NCBI RefSeq assembly: GCF_014193695.1
Contig: NZ_JACHZR010000001.1
Span: 1,339,309-1,403,308, forward strand
DNA: 64,000 bases
Origin: Rhizobium sp. BK316
Lineage (GTDB): Bacteria; Pseudomonadota; Alphaproteobacteria; Rhizobiales; Rhizobiaceae
Direction of reading: 5' to 3'
Shown here piece by piece: positions 27,752 to 36,790 of the stretch. Made by a program: the position numbers and the translations under genes. Numbering within the stretch: position 1 is the first letter of the stretch; each line of letters starts with the position of its first letter. Below the pieces are notes generated by a model, which made no database searches, had not been told where the DNA came from, and saw only the letters and a program-made list of their open reading frames with translations.

Positions 27752-29719
27752 TCACTGCCGCCTGCCGATCATCCAGACGAGATAGGGCGCGCCGGCGAAA
27801 GCAGCGAAGAGGCCAAGCGGCAGTTCGTAGGGGAAGGTCGCAGTACGGGCGCCGAGATCGGCGATCACCATCAGCACAGCACCTATGACGGCCGAAGCGA
27901 AAAGCCTGCTGCCCGCTTTTTCGAAGCCGGCGCGGTGAGCGATATGCGGTGCCATCAGGCCGACGAAGCTCAAGGGACCGACGAGCAGCGAGGCAGCCGC
28001 CGTGGCGATGCCCGCCGTCAACACCATCATTGTGCGGGCGCCGACCAGGGGCAGGCCGAGCGCGAGCGCAGTCGGCGCACCGAGCGGCAGGATCACCAGC
28101 CAGCGCGTGAAGATCAGGCCGATTGCGAGGATGACGATGGTGAGACCGGCAAGGAAGGCCGCCGTTTCCGGCGTGGCGGCCGCAGCCGAGCCGCCGAGCC
28201 AGGCGAGGATCTGCCAGGCGCGCTGATCGCCGACGGCAAGAAGAGCGCTCAGGATCGCCGAGCTGAAAGCACTGACGGAAATGCCTGCGAGCAACAGGCG
28301 CTCGGGCGGCAGATGCCGGCGGGCGGCAAAAAGCGCGACGATGACCAGCACCACGATTGCGCCGCTGCCGGCACCGAGGAAGAGCGCGGGCGCGCCGGCA
28401 TCGGCTGAGAAGCTTAAGGCAACGGCATAACCGACGCCGGCACCGCCGCTGACACCCAGCACTTCAGGGCTTGCCAACGGATTTCCGGTGAGGCGCTGCA
28501 GCATGGCGCCCGCCATGGCGAGCAGGCCGCCGGCAGCGGCCGATGCCAACAGACGTGGCCAGCGGGCCGGGAAAAGCTCCCAGAAAAGATCGCCGCTGAG
28601 CAGCGTCCATCCATCGGGCAGGCGCGCAACGCAGAGGGCCGCCCAGACGAGTGGCGGCAGCAGGCAGAGGATGAGGGCGAGCCGTGACAGGGGCGCCCGT
28701 GCGACGAGGACGCTATCGGGCGGCTGCGGCGACTCGACGGCGCGCACCTGCGGCAGCAACCAAAGCAGCAACGGTCCGCCGATCAAGGCCGTTACCGATC
28801 CCGTCGGAAAGGTCTCGCCGGCCGAGGAGGCGATCAGTTGCACGATACCATCGCAGAACCAGAGCAACAGGCCGCCGGCAATCGGTGAAAGAAGCAGGAT
28901 GCTGCGTGTCGTGCGCACACCGAGCAGGCGCACGAGCGCGGGTGCGGCAAGGCCGACGAAACTGACGAGGCCGACGGCAGCAGCAACGCCCGCGCTCAAC
29001 GCTACCGCAACGCTTGCGACGGCAATACGCGTACCCGCGAGCGCCACGCCGAGCGAGCGGGCACTGCTGTCGCCGAGGCCGAGCAAGGTGAACGGACGCA
29101 GGAGCAGGAGCGTGACGGCGAGGCCGAGCAGCAGCTCGAGGCCGAGGGTTGTCGTCGTCGACCAGTCCTGCTGGCTGAGCGAGCCGCCGTTCCAGGTCAC
29201 CAGCGACATCAGATACTCGCCCTGCGAGAGCGTCATCGCCGCCGAGAGCGCACTGCAGGTAATGCCGACGAGCAGGCCGGAGACCGCCATGGTGATGGGT
29301 TCGAAGGCGCGCCGCCAGCCGAGCAGAAAGACGATAGCGGTGGCTGCCGCCGCGCCCGCGAGCGCCACGAAAGCGCGGTAGCCGTCGAGCATCTCTGGCA
29401 AGAACAGCGTCGCCGTGACGATCGCGAGCTGCGCGCCGGAGGAGACACCGAGCGTCGAGGGATCGGCGATGGGATTGCGCAGCAGACGCTGCAACAGCGC
29501 GCCGGCAAGCCCGAGCGCGGCGCCGGCGAGGATCGCGACTGCCCCGCGCGGCAGGACGGCATAGGCGAAAATGATCTGCTGCGTCGTCATCTGCCCGGGA
29601 TCAAATGGCAGAGACGGCCAGTCGGCAAAGGGCAGATGGTTCAGTGCTGTCAGAAGAAAGAGGCCGGCGGAAACGGCAAAGGCTGAGAGCGCGACAAAGA
29701 GTGCGGCGGGTCTGATCAC
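27752..29719 (-). CDS. fhuB: Fe3+-hydroxamate siderophore ABC permease, fused double subunit
   Basis: 655 residues, twice the size of a normal FecCD-family permease: two homologous halves of about ten spans each, as in E. coli FhuB. The repeats GALLQRLLRNPIADPSTLGV and GAMLQRLTGNPLASPEVLGV mark corresponding positions in the two halves, and each has a late GLVSFVGL or GPLSFVGL loop. It moves ferric hydroxamates across the inner membrane. The GTG start overlaps the fhuD stop by four bases. Confidence 0.93.
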   Translation of the reverse strand: MIRPAALFVALSAFAVSAGLFLLTALNHLPFADWPSLPFDPGQMTTQQIIFAYAVLPRGAVAILAGAALGLAGALLQRLLRNPIADPSTLGVSSGAQLAIVTATLFLPEMLDGYRAFVALAGAAAATAIVFLLGWRRAFEPITMAVSGLLVGITCSALSAAMTLSQGEYLMSLVTWNGGSLSQQDWSTTTTLGLELLLGLAVTLLLLRPFTLLGLGDSSARSLGVALAGTRIAVASVAVALSAGVAAAVGLVSFVGLAAPALVRLLGVRTTRSILLLSPIAGGLLLWFCDGIVQLIASSAGETFPTGSVTALIGGPLLLWLLPQVRAVESPQPPDSVLVARAPLSRLALILCLLPPLVWAALCVARLPDGWTLLSGDLFWELFPARWPRLLASAAAGGLLAMAGAMLQRLTGNPLASPEVLGVSGGAGVGYAVALSFSADAGAPALFLGAGSGAIVVLVIVALFAARRHLPPERLLLAGISVSAFSSAILSALLAVGDQRAWQILAWLGGSAAAATPETAAFLAGLTIVILAIGLIFTRWLVILPLGAPTALALGLPLVGARTMMVLTAGIATAAASLLVGPLSFVGLMAPHIAHRAGFEKAGSRLFASAVIGAVLMVIADLGARTATFPYELPLGLFAAFAGAPYLVWMIGRRQ

Positions 29720-30621
29720 GGCGTCTCCCCTGACGACAGCATCGCCGCCTTGAAAAGCCGGGTGAAGCGGGCGGCGGCCAAGATGCCGCCATAGGGATTG
29801 ATATTGCCGAGCATCAGCACGCGGCCGTCCCGTACCGGCTGCAGCGATTGCCAGATCATGCTGTTCTTCAGCCCATTGCAGGCCTCGACCGGGATATCGG
29901 AGATGATGACGATCCTCGCATCCGGCTCGGCAGCGAGGTTTTCGATCGGCACCGGAGCGGCGAACGTATAGCGCGAGCGATCCGCCCAGGCATTCGGCAA
30001 GCCGAGACGACCGAGGATATCGCCAAACATGCTGTCGACGCCGAAGACGCGCACATGCCTGGCGTCGCCAATATTGACCAGATAGGTCGGCCGCGACGCA
30101 AAGCCCTGCAGGCTGAGGCGTGTCTCCTCGACAAGGGCTGTCTGTTGCGCGACCACCTCGCGGCCGCGGTCCTCAACACCCAGTTCCCTGGCAAGGGCCG
30201 AAACGGCGTCGACAGCCTTCTGATAGGGCGGCTCACCCCTGTTATAAAAGGGCAGCGACAGGACAGGCGCAATCGTCCGGAAGCTCGCCTCGAACCTGAC
30301 ATAGAAGGGCGAAATCAGGATGAGGTCCGGGCGCAGCAGGCGCAAAAGCTCGAGGTTCGGCGATCCACGCAGGCCGAGATCGGCGACGCTCTTGTCCAGC
30401 ACCGGCTCGACCGCATCCTTGCGGAACTGCACGAGCTCGGTCGCAGCGACCGGCATGACGCCGAGTGCGACAAGCGTTTCGAGCATCGCCCAATCGATCG
30501 CTGCAATGCGCTTCCGACCTGCTGCGACGGTTTTGCCTGGAATGGCCAAAGTCGCCAGCAGGGCAAGTACCTGCCGACGGCTGAAGCCTCGTCCCTGTGC
30601 CGCTCGATAGTCTCTCACCAT
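29716..30621 (-). CDS. fhuD: Iron-siderophore ABC transporter binding protein
   Basis: 301 residues. A twin-arginine-like export signal (SRRQVLALLATLAIPGKTVA) is followed by a FhuD/BtuF-type fold with LLRLLRPDLILISPFY. It carries ferric hydroxamate from the outer-membrane receptor to FhuB. It overlaps the receptor gene by seven bases and fhuB by four, so the three are one transcript. Confidence 0.9.
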   Translation of the reverse strand: MVRDYRAAQGRGFSRRQVLALLATLAIPGKTVAAGRKRIAAIDWAMLETLVALGVMPVAATELVQFRKDAVEPVLDKSVADLGLRGSPNLELLRLLRPDLILISPFYVRFEASFRTIAPVLSLPFYNRGEPPYQKAVDAVSALARELGVEDRGREVVAQQTALVEETRLSLQGFASRPTYLVNIGDARHVRVFGVDSMFGDILGRLGLPNAWADRSRYTFAAPVPIENLAAEPDARIVIISDIPVEACNGLKNSMIWQSLQPVRDGRVLMLGNINPYGGILAAARFTRLFKAAMLSSGETP

Positions 30622-32753
30622 TGAAAGGTCAGCTTGCCCATCACCGTTCTGCCATCCCCATAGGTGCAGCCGAAGGAGCTGCAGCTTGCAACATAATCCT
30701 TGTCGGCGAGATTCTTGAAGTTCAGCGAGGCTGTCATATTGTCCTTCTTGTAGTGGAGAGTTGCGTCGAAGAGGGTCACGGCGTCGAGATCGAGCGTATT
30801 CTTGGTATCGCCGTAGCGTTGGCCGACATAACGCACGCCTCCGCCGAGGCCGAAACCTTCAAGCGTCGTATCCTCGGGGAGAGTGTAGTCGAGCCACAGG
30901 CTTGCCGCATGTTCAGGCACGTTATCAGGGCGATTTCCGTCATCGACGCCGCCGACGATTTTGGCCTGCATGTACGTGTAGGCGGCGCGCAGGTCGAGCC
31001 CGTCGGCAAGGCTGGTCACGCCTTCGAGTTCGATGCCCTTGACGTCGACCTCGCCGATCTGCCCGGTAGACGTACCGCCGCCCGGCAGCGCAAAGGTCGT
31101 CAGCACGTTCTTCTGCTTCAGGTCATAGGCGGCAACAGTGAAGAAGCCGTTCCAGCCCTCCGGCTGATATTTGACCCCGATTTCCACCTGCTCGCCCGTC
31201 GTCGGCTGCAGTGGTCCGCCGGTTGCAGGCACCGGAACCGGCTCGAAAGATGTGGCATAGCTGATATAGGGGGCGATGCCATTGTCGAGGACATAGCTGA
31301 GGCCGGCCCGCCCGGTCAGCTTCTGATCGTCCTTGTCGAGAGGGCGCGACGCGCCGTTCAGCCGGTTGGTCGATGTTCCCTCTGTGCTCGCCCAGTCCTG
31401 GCGAAGGGCTGCCGTTGCGCGCCAGTTCTCATAGGCGAGCTCATCCTGCACATAGATGCCGACCTGCGTCATGGTGGAATCGACATAGGTGCTGAGCGTT
31501 GGCGCAATCAGATTGACGGTGCCGTAGACCGGATTGAGGGCGTCGAGCGGGGTGGCGCGCCAGAACTGCGTGCCGACATTGTTGCTGTAATAGCGGTAGT
31601 CCAGACCGAACAGCATCTTGTGCCTGATATCGCCGGTGTCGAATTCCGCAAGCAGGTTGTTGTCGACGTTGAACGTGTTCAGCAACTCGTCCTGGATGGT
31701 GGCATTGCGGTTGATCGTCCGACCGCCGGTAAGGCCTATCGTCGACATGCCGAGAGCCTGATAGTTCCAGTCGAAATTCTGGTAGCGAAGATTCTGGCGG
31801 AAGGTCCAGGTATCGTTGAGGCGGTGTTCCAACTCATAACCGATATTGGTCAAGGTCCGGTCCGAGGTGTCGAAGCTCTTGTCACCAACGAAGAAGTCCC
31901 GTGACAGGCGATTGGCGTCCGATGCGTTGAGCGTGAGTTGCGGCGGCAGGCTGGACGGCGTGCTCGGATTATCGTGCTGGATGCTCGTCAGGATCGTCAG
32001 CTTGGTGTCTTCATCGGGCTGCCAGGTCAGCGCCGGCGCGATGAAATAGCGGTCATTGTCGAGTTCGTCGACCTGTGCCGAGGCTGTTCTCGCGAGGCCC
32101 GTCAGGCGATAGGCGAAATCCGGATTGCCGGGCATGATGTCGCCGAAATCGAAATAGGTACCGTAGGTATCGTAGCTGCCAGCCTGAACGCCGACTTCGC
32201 CGAAACGCTCGAAGACCGGCCGCTTGCTGATGAGATTGATCATGCCGCCGGGATTGCCCTGGCCGTACATGACCGATGCCGGCCCACGCAGCACTTCGAT
32301 GCGCTCAAGCTGATAGGGATCGACGGCGGGAGCGCCCGATGTCCGCATCATGCGAAGTCCGTTCAGGAACTGCGACTGGCGGCTGTCGAAACCACGGATG
32401 CGCGGGGAATCGAAGCGCGGATCGGCGCCATAGGGCTCGCCGACGACACCAGGCACATAATCCAGCGCCTGGCCGACGGTTTCGGCATCCTGCGATTTCA
32501 GCTGGTCGGCCGTCAGCACCGATATGGATTGCTGGGTTTCGAGAAGCGGTGTGCCGGTCTTGGTGGCCGTCGCGCTGTTCCTCGCGACGAAACCTTTCAC
32601 CGGAGCCGTCGGATCCTCATCGGCACCGCTGATGACGATCGGGGCGAGCGTGGTCGGATTAACGTCCTGGGCAAACGCAGACAGCGGCGCCAGAAGCGCG
32701 CCCGCGAGAGCCGTAGTCGAAGCGAAATTGCGCAAGCGAAGAGAACCAGTCAT
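30615..32753 (-). CDS. TonB-dependent siderophore receptor
   Basis: 712 residues. A signal peptide ends at SAFAQ, a plug domain (about 60-170, with ETQQSISVLT and IEVLRGPASVMYGQGNPGG) follows, then a 22-strand barrel ending in the aromatic LTFQW. It is a FhuA/FhuE-like receptor importing a ferric siderophore, first gene of the operon with fhuD and fhuB. No fhuC ATPase gene is found next to it. The cognate TonB box is probably within the first 25 mature residues but is not obvious. Confidence 0.93.
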   Translation of the reverse strand: MTGSLRLRNFASTTALAGALLAPLSAFAQDVNPTTLAPIVISGADEDPTAPVKGFVARNSATATKTGTPLLETQQSISVLTADQLKSQDAETVGQALDYVPGVVGEPYGADPRFDSPRIRGFDSRQSQFLNGLRMMRTSGAPAVDPYQLERIEVLRGPASVMYGQGNPGGMINLISKRPVFERFGEVGVQAGSYDTYGTYFDFGDIMPGNPDFAYRLTGLARTASAQVDELDNDRYFIAPALTWQPDEDTKLTILTSIQHDNPSTPSSLPPQLTLNASDANRLSRDFFVGDKSFDTSDRTLTNIGYELEHRLNDTWTFRQNLRYQNFDWNYQALGMSTIGLTGGRTINRNATIQDELLNTFNVDNNLLAEFDTGDIRHKMLFGLDYRYYSNNVGTQFWRATPLDALNPVYGTVNLIAPTLSTYVDSTMTQVGIYVQDELAYENWRATAALRQDWASTEGTSTNRLNGASRPLDKDDQKLTGRAGLSYVLDNGIAPYISYATSFEPVPVPATGGPLQPTTGEQVEIGVKYQPEGWNGFFTVAAYDLKQKNVLTTFALPGGGTSTGQIGEVDVKGIELEGVTSLADGLDLRAAYTYMQAKIVGGVDDGNRPDNVPEHAASLWLDYTLPEDTTLEGFGLGGGVRYVGQRYGDTKNTLDLDAVTLFDATLHYKKDNMTASLNFKNLADKDYVASCSSFGCTYGDGRTVMGKLTFQW

Positions 32754-32833
32754 CGGGAGCCCGTTATATGCCGTAAAACTGGATTTTTTTAATCATGTTA
32801 TTTTTGAGAGGTCCAATAAACCGGGCTCGAATT

Positions 32834-32856
32834 TTTCATAAGCATGGATTATGAAA
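32834..32856. promoter_or_regulatory. LysR-type operator between the siderophore receptor and its divergent regulator
   Basis: TTTCATAA (32834-32841) and TTATGAAA (32849-32856) are perfect 8-bp arms with a 7-bp spacer, containing the T-N11-A pattern of LysR-type sites (ATAA-N7-TTAT). It lies 42 bp before the LysR gene and 80 bp before the receptor gene, an ideal place to control both. Confidence 0.65.
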
Positions 32857-32898
32857 CCGGCGAAACGTCATAGATTTGAATTCTTCTAGGAGAGCGTG

Positions 32899-33951
32899 AT
32901 GGCGCTGACCGACCCCGGCTTCGAACTCAGGCATCTGAGGTATTTCGTAACACTGGTCGAGGAGCGGAATTTCGAGCGCGCCGCCGCCCGCCTCGGCATC
33001 GCCCAGCCGGGCCTCAGCCAGCAGGTCATGAGCCTGGAGAGGATCGTCGGCACGCCGCTGCTGGACAGGAGCCGCCGTGCGGTCCAACTCACGCATTCGG
33101 GCGAGATCCTGTTCCAGGAGGCGCGCAAGGTCCTGGCGCAGACCGAGGCGACGGTCGCCGCTATCCATCGCGCGGGCCGCGGGGAAAGCGGGCGCATCTC
33201 GATCGGCTATGTGGCGTCTGCCGCCTATTCCGGCGCTGTCGTCGGCTCCATTAAGAACTTCAAACGCGATTACCCCTATGTCGAGGTCGAGTTGCAGGAA
33301 ATGGAGCTGCGCCAGCAGTTGCAGCGTATTGCCGACGGCCTGCTCGATTTCGGCTATATCCGCGCGCCGGCGCCGATCCCGCCGGGTGTCTCTGTGCAGG
33401 TCGTGTTGCGCGAGCCGCTGGTCGCCATGGTTCCCGCTGACCATGAATTTGCAGAACGCGCCATCGATACGCTTGCCCATTTGACGAGCGACATATTCAT
33501 CACCCCACGCCAGCCGCCGGAAATCGGCTTTCACCGCAATACGTTGCAGGCTTGCCGGGAGGCCGGGTTCGAACCATCCGTCAAGGCGATCGCGCACGAC
33601 TTCACCGAGATCGCCGCTCTCGTCGGCATCGGCATCGGCATCGCTCTCGTGCCGCAATCCATGAGCCGCGTGGAACTGCAGGATATCCACTACAGACCGC
33701 TCGCCGGCGTGACGGTGACGTCCGATGTGGCAATCGCCTATCGCAAGGGCGAAGGTTCGCCAGCGACCAAGGCCTTTATCGCGCGGCACCGGCAGAAGAT
33801 TGACCGCCCGGCTTTGGACGAGATAATCAACGAACCGCCGTCAGGCGAACCATCTGAGACGATCCTATCTGCATTGCGTCGTTCGCCGCTTGTCGGGTCT
33901 GAACTCGATCTGTTACGACCGGAAGAGAAAGGACGTAAAATCGATCCGTGA
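32899..33951 (+). CDS. LysR-family regulator divergent from siderophore uptake genes
   Basis: About 350 residues. The N-terminal winged helix (LRHLRYFVTLVEERNFERAA, LGIAQPGLSQQVMSLE) is followed by a periplasmic-binding-like effector domain. A tail of about 45 residues after the effector domain is longer than usual. AGGAGAG precedes the ATG at 32899; an in-frame GTG at 32896 is the alternative. It probably regulates the TonB receptor operon through the dyad at 32834-32856. Confidence 0.88.
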   Translation: MALTDPGFELRHLRYFVTLVEERNFERAAARLGIAQPGLSQQVMSLERIVGTPLLDRSRRAVQLTHSGEILFQEARKVLAQTEATVAAIHRAGRGESGRISIGYVASAAYSGAVVGSIKNFKRDYPYVEVELQEMELRQQLQRIADGLLDFGYIRAPAPIPPGVSVQVVLREPLVAMVPADHEFAERAIDTLAHLTSDIFITPRQPPEIGFHRNTLQACREAGFEPSVKAIAHDFTEIAALVGIGIGIALVPQSMSRVELQDIHYRPLAGVTVTSDVAIAYRKGEGSPATKAFIARHRQKIDRPALDEIINEPPSGEPSETILSALRRSPLVGSELDLLRPEEKGRKIDP

Positions 33952-33980
33952 CGCAGTCCACCATTGTATCAGATCCTCGC

Positions 33981-34000
33981 TTGTCTTACATTGTCTTACA
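33981..34000 (+). promoter_or_regulatory. Tandem 10-bp repeat, toxin-antitoxin operator
   Basis: TTGTCTTACA occurs twice in perfect tandem, immediately before the AAGGAGG ribosome binding site of the antitoxin gene. One helical turn per repeat suits cooperative binding of ribbon-helix-helix dimers, so autorepression by the antitoxin is likely. Confidence 0.6.
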
Positions 34001-34018
34001 TCCTGAAGGAGGCAAGCA

Positions 34019-34279
34019 ATGTCGAACGCCAGCCAATCAGAATCTGTCACTCTCCGGGTGCCTTCCGACGTGATTGCAGAAATCGAAGCCATCGCAAAAG
34101 CAAGCGATCGATCCCGCAGCTACATCATCGTTCGCGCCCTGCGGACGTATCTCATGAACGAGGGGGCCGACATCCTCGCCGCGATCAAGGGCCGCGAGCA
34201 GATCGCGGCCGGAGAGTTCGAGAATATGGATGATGTGATCGCGGACATTGACAGGATCGTTGGCGGAAAAGCTGCGTGA
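34019..34279 (+). CDS. ParD/CopG-type ribbon-helix-helix antitoxin
   Basis: 86 residues. The N-terminus SESVTLRVPSDVIAEIEAIA is a ribbon-helix-helix DNA-binding fold, followed by RSRSYIIVRALRTYL. The C-terminal part (about 50-86) would wrap the toxin. The start has GAAGGAGG seven bases before the ATG. It overlaps the toxin gene by four bases (GTGA), so the pair is translationally coupled. Confidence 0.88.
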   Translation: MSNASQSESVTLRVPSDVIAEIEAIAKASDRSRSYIIVRALRTYLMNEGADILAAIKGREQIAAGEFENMDDVIADIDRIVGGKAA

Positions 34280-34590
34280 CTGCCGTACGGCTTTCCAAGG
34301 ATGTCGCCAGCTATATCCGCCGCGAAGGCGAGTATCTGCGGAAACTTAACCCTGCCGCAGCCCGAAAGTTTGTGCTCGCGATCAAGAACGCGAAGCGGAC
34401 ACTGTCCGAATTTCCTCAATCCGGGAACCGGATGCACGGCGGCCTGCAGATTACCGGGAGCCTGACGCTGGTGGTCGGGGATTATCTGCTGGACTACCTC
34501 TATGATGGCGATAGCGTGGACGTGATCCTGATCCGCCATGGACGGATGCTTGCACCGACGCCGGATCTCGACGTCGACAGCGATCTCTGA
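34276..34590 (+). CDS. ParE/RelE-superfamily toxin
   Basis: 104 residues, GTG start overlapping the antitoxin stop. The fold markers of the family are present: AAARKFVLAIKNAKRTLSEFP and then the GLQITGSLTLVVGDYLLDYLYDGDSVDVILIRHGR beta sheet with the terminal IRHGR. ParE members poison gyrase and RelE members cleave mRNA; which applies is not decided by the sequence. Confidence 0.88.
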   Translation: MTAVRLSKDVASYIRREGEYLRKLNPAAARKFVLAIKNAKRTLSEFPQSGNRMHGGLQITGSLTLVVGDYLLDYLYDGDSVDVILIRHGRMLAPTPDLDVDSDL

Positions 34591-34704
34591 TTTCAACATA
34601 CATCGATCGATCCTTCGCGGCGTCCGAGTGCGGACCTGACCACGCGTTCGATCCTTCATGACAATTGCGCGACACAATTGGAACAAGGGTGGAAACGCTT
34701 GTAA

Positions 34705-34723
34705 CCCGCCTGACATTGGCGGG
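34705..34723. promoter_or_regulatory. Short dyad upstream of the metallophosphoesterase operon
   Basis: CCCGCC (34705-34710) and GGCGGG (34718-34723) flank a 7-bp spacer in the 203-bp gap after the toxin gene. It is not followed by a T-run. It could be an operator for the importer operon or a weak terminator of the toxin-antitoxin transcript. The rest of the gap shows no gene. Confidence 0.3.
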
Positions 34724-34793
34724 CTCTAAAGAGGCGGCATGAGCATTGCCTGCCGCCGGAAACCTGCCGCGGGCCTTATTGGAGAGCGCCGGC

Positions 34794-35627
34794 ATGAAAA
34801 TCGTCCAGATCACCGACACGCATTTCAGCCCGTCGATCCCGCATTTCAACGGCAACTGGCAGCCGCTCGCCGAGTGGATCAATAGCAGCGGCGCCGATCT
34901 CGTCATCCATACCGGCGATCTTGCCGTCGATGGCGCCGACAAGGATGAGGATCTCAGCTTCTGCATGGAGCTGATGCGGCAGGTGTCGATCCCCATGCTG
35001 ATCGTTCCCGGCAATCACGATGTTGGTCATCTGCCGGGCTCGCTGCAGCCGGTCGATACGACAAGGCTCAACCGCTGGCGCAGCCTCGTCGGCCCGGATT
35101 ACTGGATGGAGGATGCCGGCAACTGGCGCCTGATCGGCCTCGACAGTCTGCTGATGGGCATGGAGAACGACGAGCAGGAAACGCAGTTTGCATGGCTGGA
35201 GCAAGCGCTTTCCGGGCGCGCCGGCCGGCGGGTTGCCATGTTCGCGCATAAGCCGCTCTTCGTCGACACACCTAACGAAGGCGATACCGGCTACTGGAGC
35301 ATCCGCCCGGCACAGCGCCAGAGGCTCTATCATCTGATCGCTGCCCATGACGTCGCCCTTTATGCCAGCGGCCATCTGCACTGGGCCTGGAAGGGACGCT
35401 ACAACGACACTGCGCTGGTCTGGGGTCCGGCGGCTTCCTTCATCATCGGCACGATGGAGCGCGAGATGCCGGGTGAGAAGCTGATCGGTGCCGTAATCCA
35501 CGATCTCGGCGATGACGTTGCCAGCGAGATCGTCGCTGTTCCCGGCATGGTGGCGCATGTGCTCGACGATGTCGTTGCCGAAGTCTATCCGCACGAGGCC
35601 CACAAGGTGCAGAAGGAGCCGGCGTAA
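34794..35627 (+). CDS. Metallophosphoesterase, CpdA/GpdQ-like
   Basis: 277 residues with the calcineurin-like metal motifs in order: DTH (start), GDLAVDG, GNHD, HKPLF and SGHLHWAWKG. This class hydrolyses phosphodiesters such as cAMP or glycerophosphodiesters in the cytoplasm. GGAGAG eight bases before the ATG at 34794 decides the start; the open frame reaches 34746. Its stop overlaps the start of the ATPase gene by one base, so it is the lead gene of an Ugp-like importer operon and may process the imported compound. Confidence 0.9.
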   Translation: MKIVQITDTHFSPSIPHFNGNWQPLAEWINSSGADLVIHTGDLAVDGADKDEDLSFCMELMRQVSIPMLIVPGNHDVGHLPGSLQPVDTTRLNRWRSLVGPDYWMEDAGNWRLIGLDSLLMGMENDEQETQFAWLEQALSGRAGRRVAMFAHKPLFVDTPNEGDTGYWSIRPAQRQRLYHLIAAHDVALYASGHLHWAWKGRYNDTALVWGPAASFIIGTMEREMPGEKLIGAVIHDLGDDVASEIVAVPGMVAHVLDDVVAEVYPHEAHKVQKEPA

Positions 35628-36790
35628 TGAGCGCGCTGTCCCTTTCCGCCATCAGCAAATCCTATGGCGACAATGCCATCCTCAAAAATATCAGCCTCGA
35701 TGTTCAGCCGGGCGAATTCATCGCGCTTGTCGGTCCCTCGGGCTGTGGCAAGAGTACGCTGCTCCGCATCCTTGCAGGCCTCGACCATGCCGATAGCGGC
35801 GAGATCGTTATCGGCGGACGGGAAATGTCCGATGTGGCGGCCGCCGACCGCAACATCGCCATGGTCTTCCAGTCCTACGCGCTCTATCCGCATCTGACGG
35901 CCGGCCAGAATATCGCGGTGCCACTTGCCATGCGCCGCTTAAGCCGCGTTCAGCGCCTGCCTTTCCTCGGTCCGGTCATGCCCGGCTACCGCGCCATTCG
36001 TTCAGGCATTTCCCGCGACGTGCAGGAGACGGCGAAAGCGCTCAAGATCGACCATCTGCTGGATCGCAAGCCCGGCCAGATGTCTGGCGGCCAGCGGCAG
36101 CGCGTAGCGCTTGCCCGCGCCATGGTGCGCCATCCGAGCGTCTTCCTGATGGACGAGCCATTGTCCAATCTCGATGCCAATCTGCGCGTTCATGCGCGCG
36201 GTGAGATCGTCGAGCTGCATCGCCGCGCCGGCGTGCCGACCGTCTATGTCACCCATGACCAGGTCGAAGCGCTTTCGATGGCCGACCGCGTCGCCGTGAT
36301 GATCGGCGGCCAGCTGCTGCAACTCGCCCCGCCACAGGTCATCTATGACGACCCTGCCCATATCGAGGTCGCCCGTTTCGTCGGCCAGCCGCGCATCAAT
36401 CTCCTGCCGGCGCGCGTCGAGAATGGAACAGTCGCCTTCGGCGATATCAAGATGGCGCTCGCAGAACCGGTTCTTTCAGGTCCTGACGTGACGATCGGCA
36501 TCCGGCCGGAATTCGTCCGGCTTGCCGCCGATGGCCAGACGTCGCTGCCCGCCCGTATCGAACGCATGGAATTCCTGGGCTCCGAGGTCATCCTGTTCTG
36601 CCGGCTGGATGCGATCGGCGAGACCGTGCTCGCCAAGCTTGCGCCTGCCGATGCTGCGGGCCTGTCGGCCGGCATGGGTGTTGCGCTCTCCTTTCAGCCC
36701 GACAAGGCCCTGGTCTTTGCGCCCGACGGTCGCCGGCTTCGCACGACCGCCCTCCCCGCCGATGCCAGCAGGGAGAAAGCCCATGGCTAG
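35627..36790 (+). CDS. Ugp-like ABC transporter ATP-binding protein
   Basis: 387 residues: Walker [11 protein letters not shown]-loop VFQSYALYP, signature MSGGQRQR, Walker B FLMDEP, switch His in VTHDQVEA, and a C-terminal TOBE domain. Between Q-loop and signature there is an insertion of about 25 residues (around [15 protein letters not shown]) compared with typical MalK/UgpC proteins. It overlaps the next permease gene by eight bases. Confidence 0.92.
   Translation: MSALSLSAISKSYGDNAILKNISLDVQPGEFIALVGPSGCGKSTLLRILAGLDHADSGEIVIGGREMSDVAAADRNIAMVFQSYALYPHLTAGQNIAVPLAMRRLSRVQRLPFLGPVMPGYRAIRSGISRDVQETAKALKIDHLLDRKPGQMSGGQRQRVALARAMVRHPSVFLMDEPLSNLDANLRVHARGEIVELHRRAGVPTVYVTHDQVEALSMADRVAVMIGGQLLQLAPPQVIYDDPAHIEVARFVGQPRINLLPARVENGTVAFGDIKMALAEPVLSGPDVTIGIRPEFVRLAADGQTSLPARIERMEFLGSEVILFCRLDAIGETVLAKLAPADAAGLSAGMGVALSFQPDKALVFAPDGRRLRTTALPADASREKAHG

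Noticed and set aside
32785..32799. Possible rhizobial iron-responsive box before the siderophore receptor
   Set aside because: On the minus strand the sequence is TGA-N9-TCC, not the TGA-N9-TCA pattern; one mismatch in a six-base requirement is too common to support a call.
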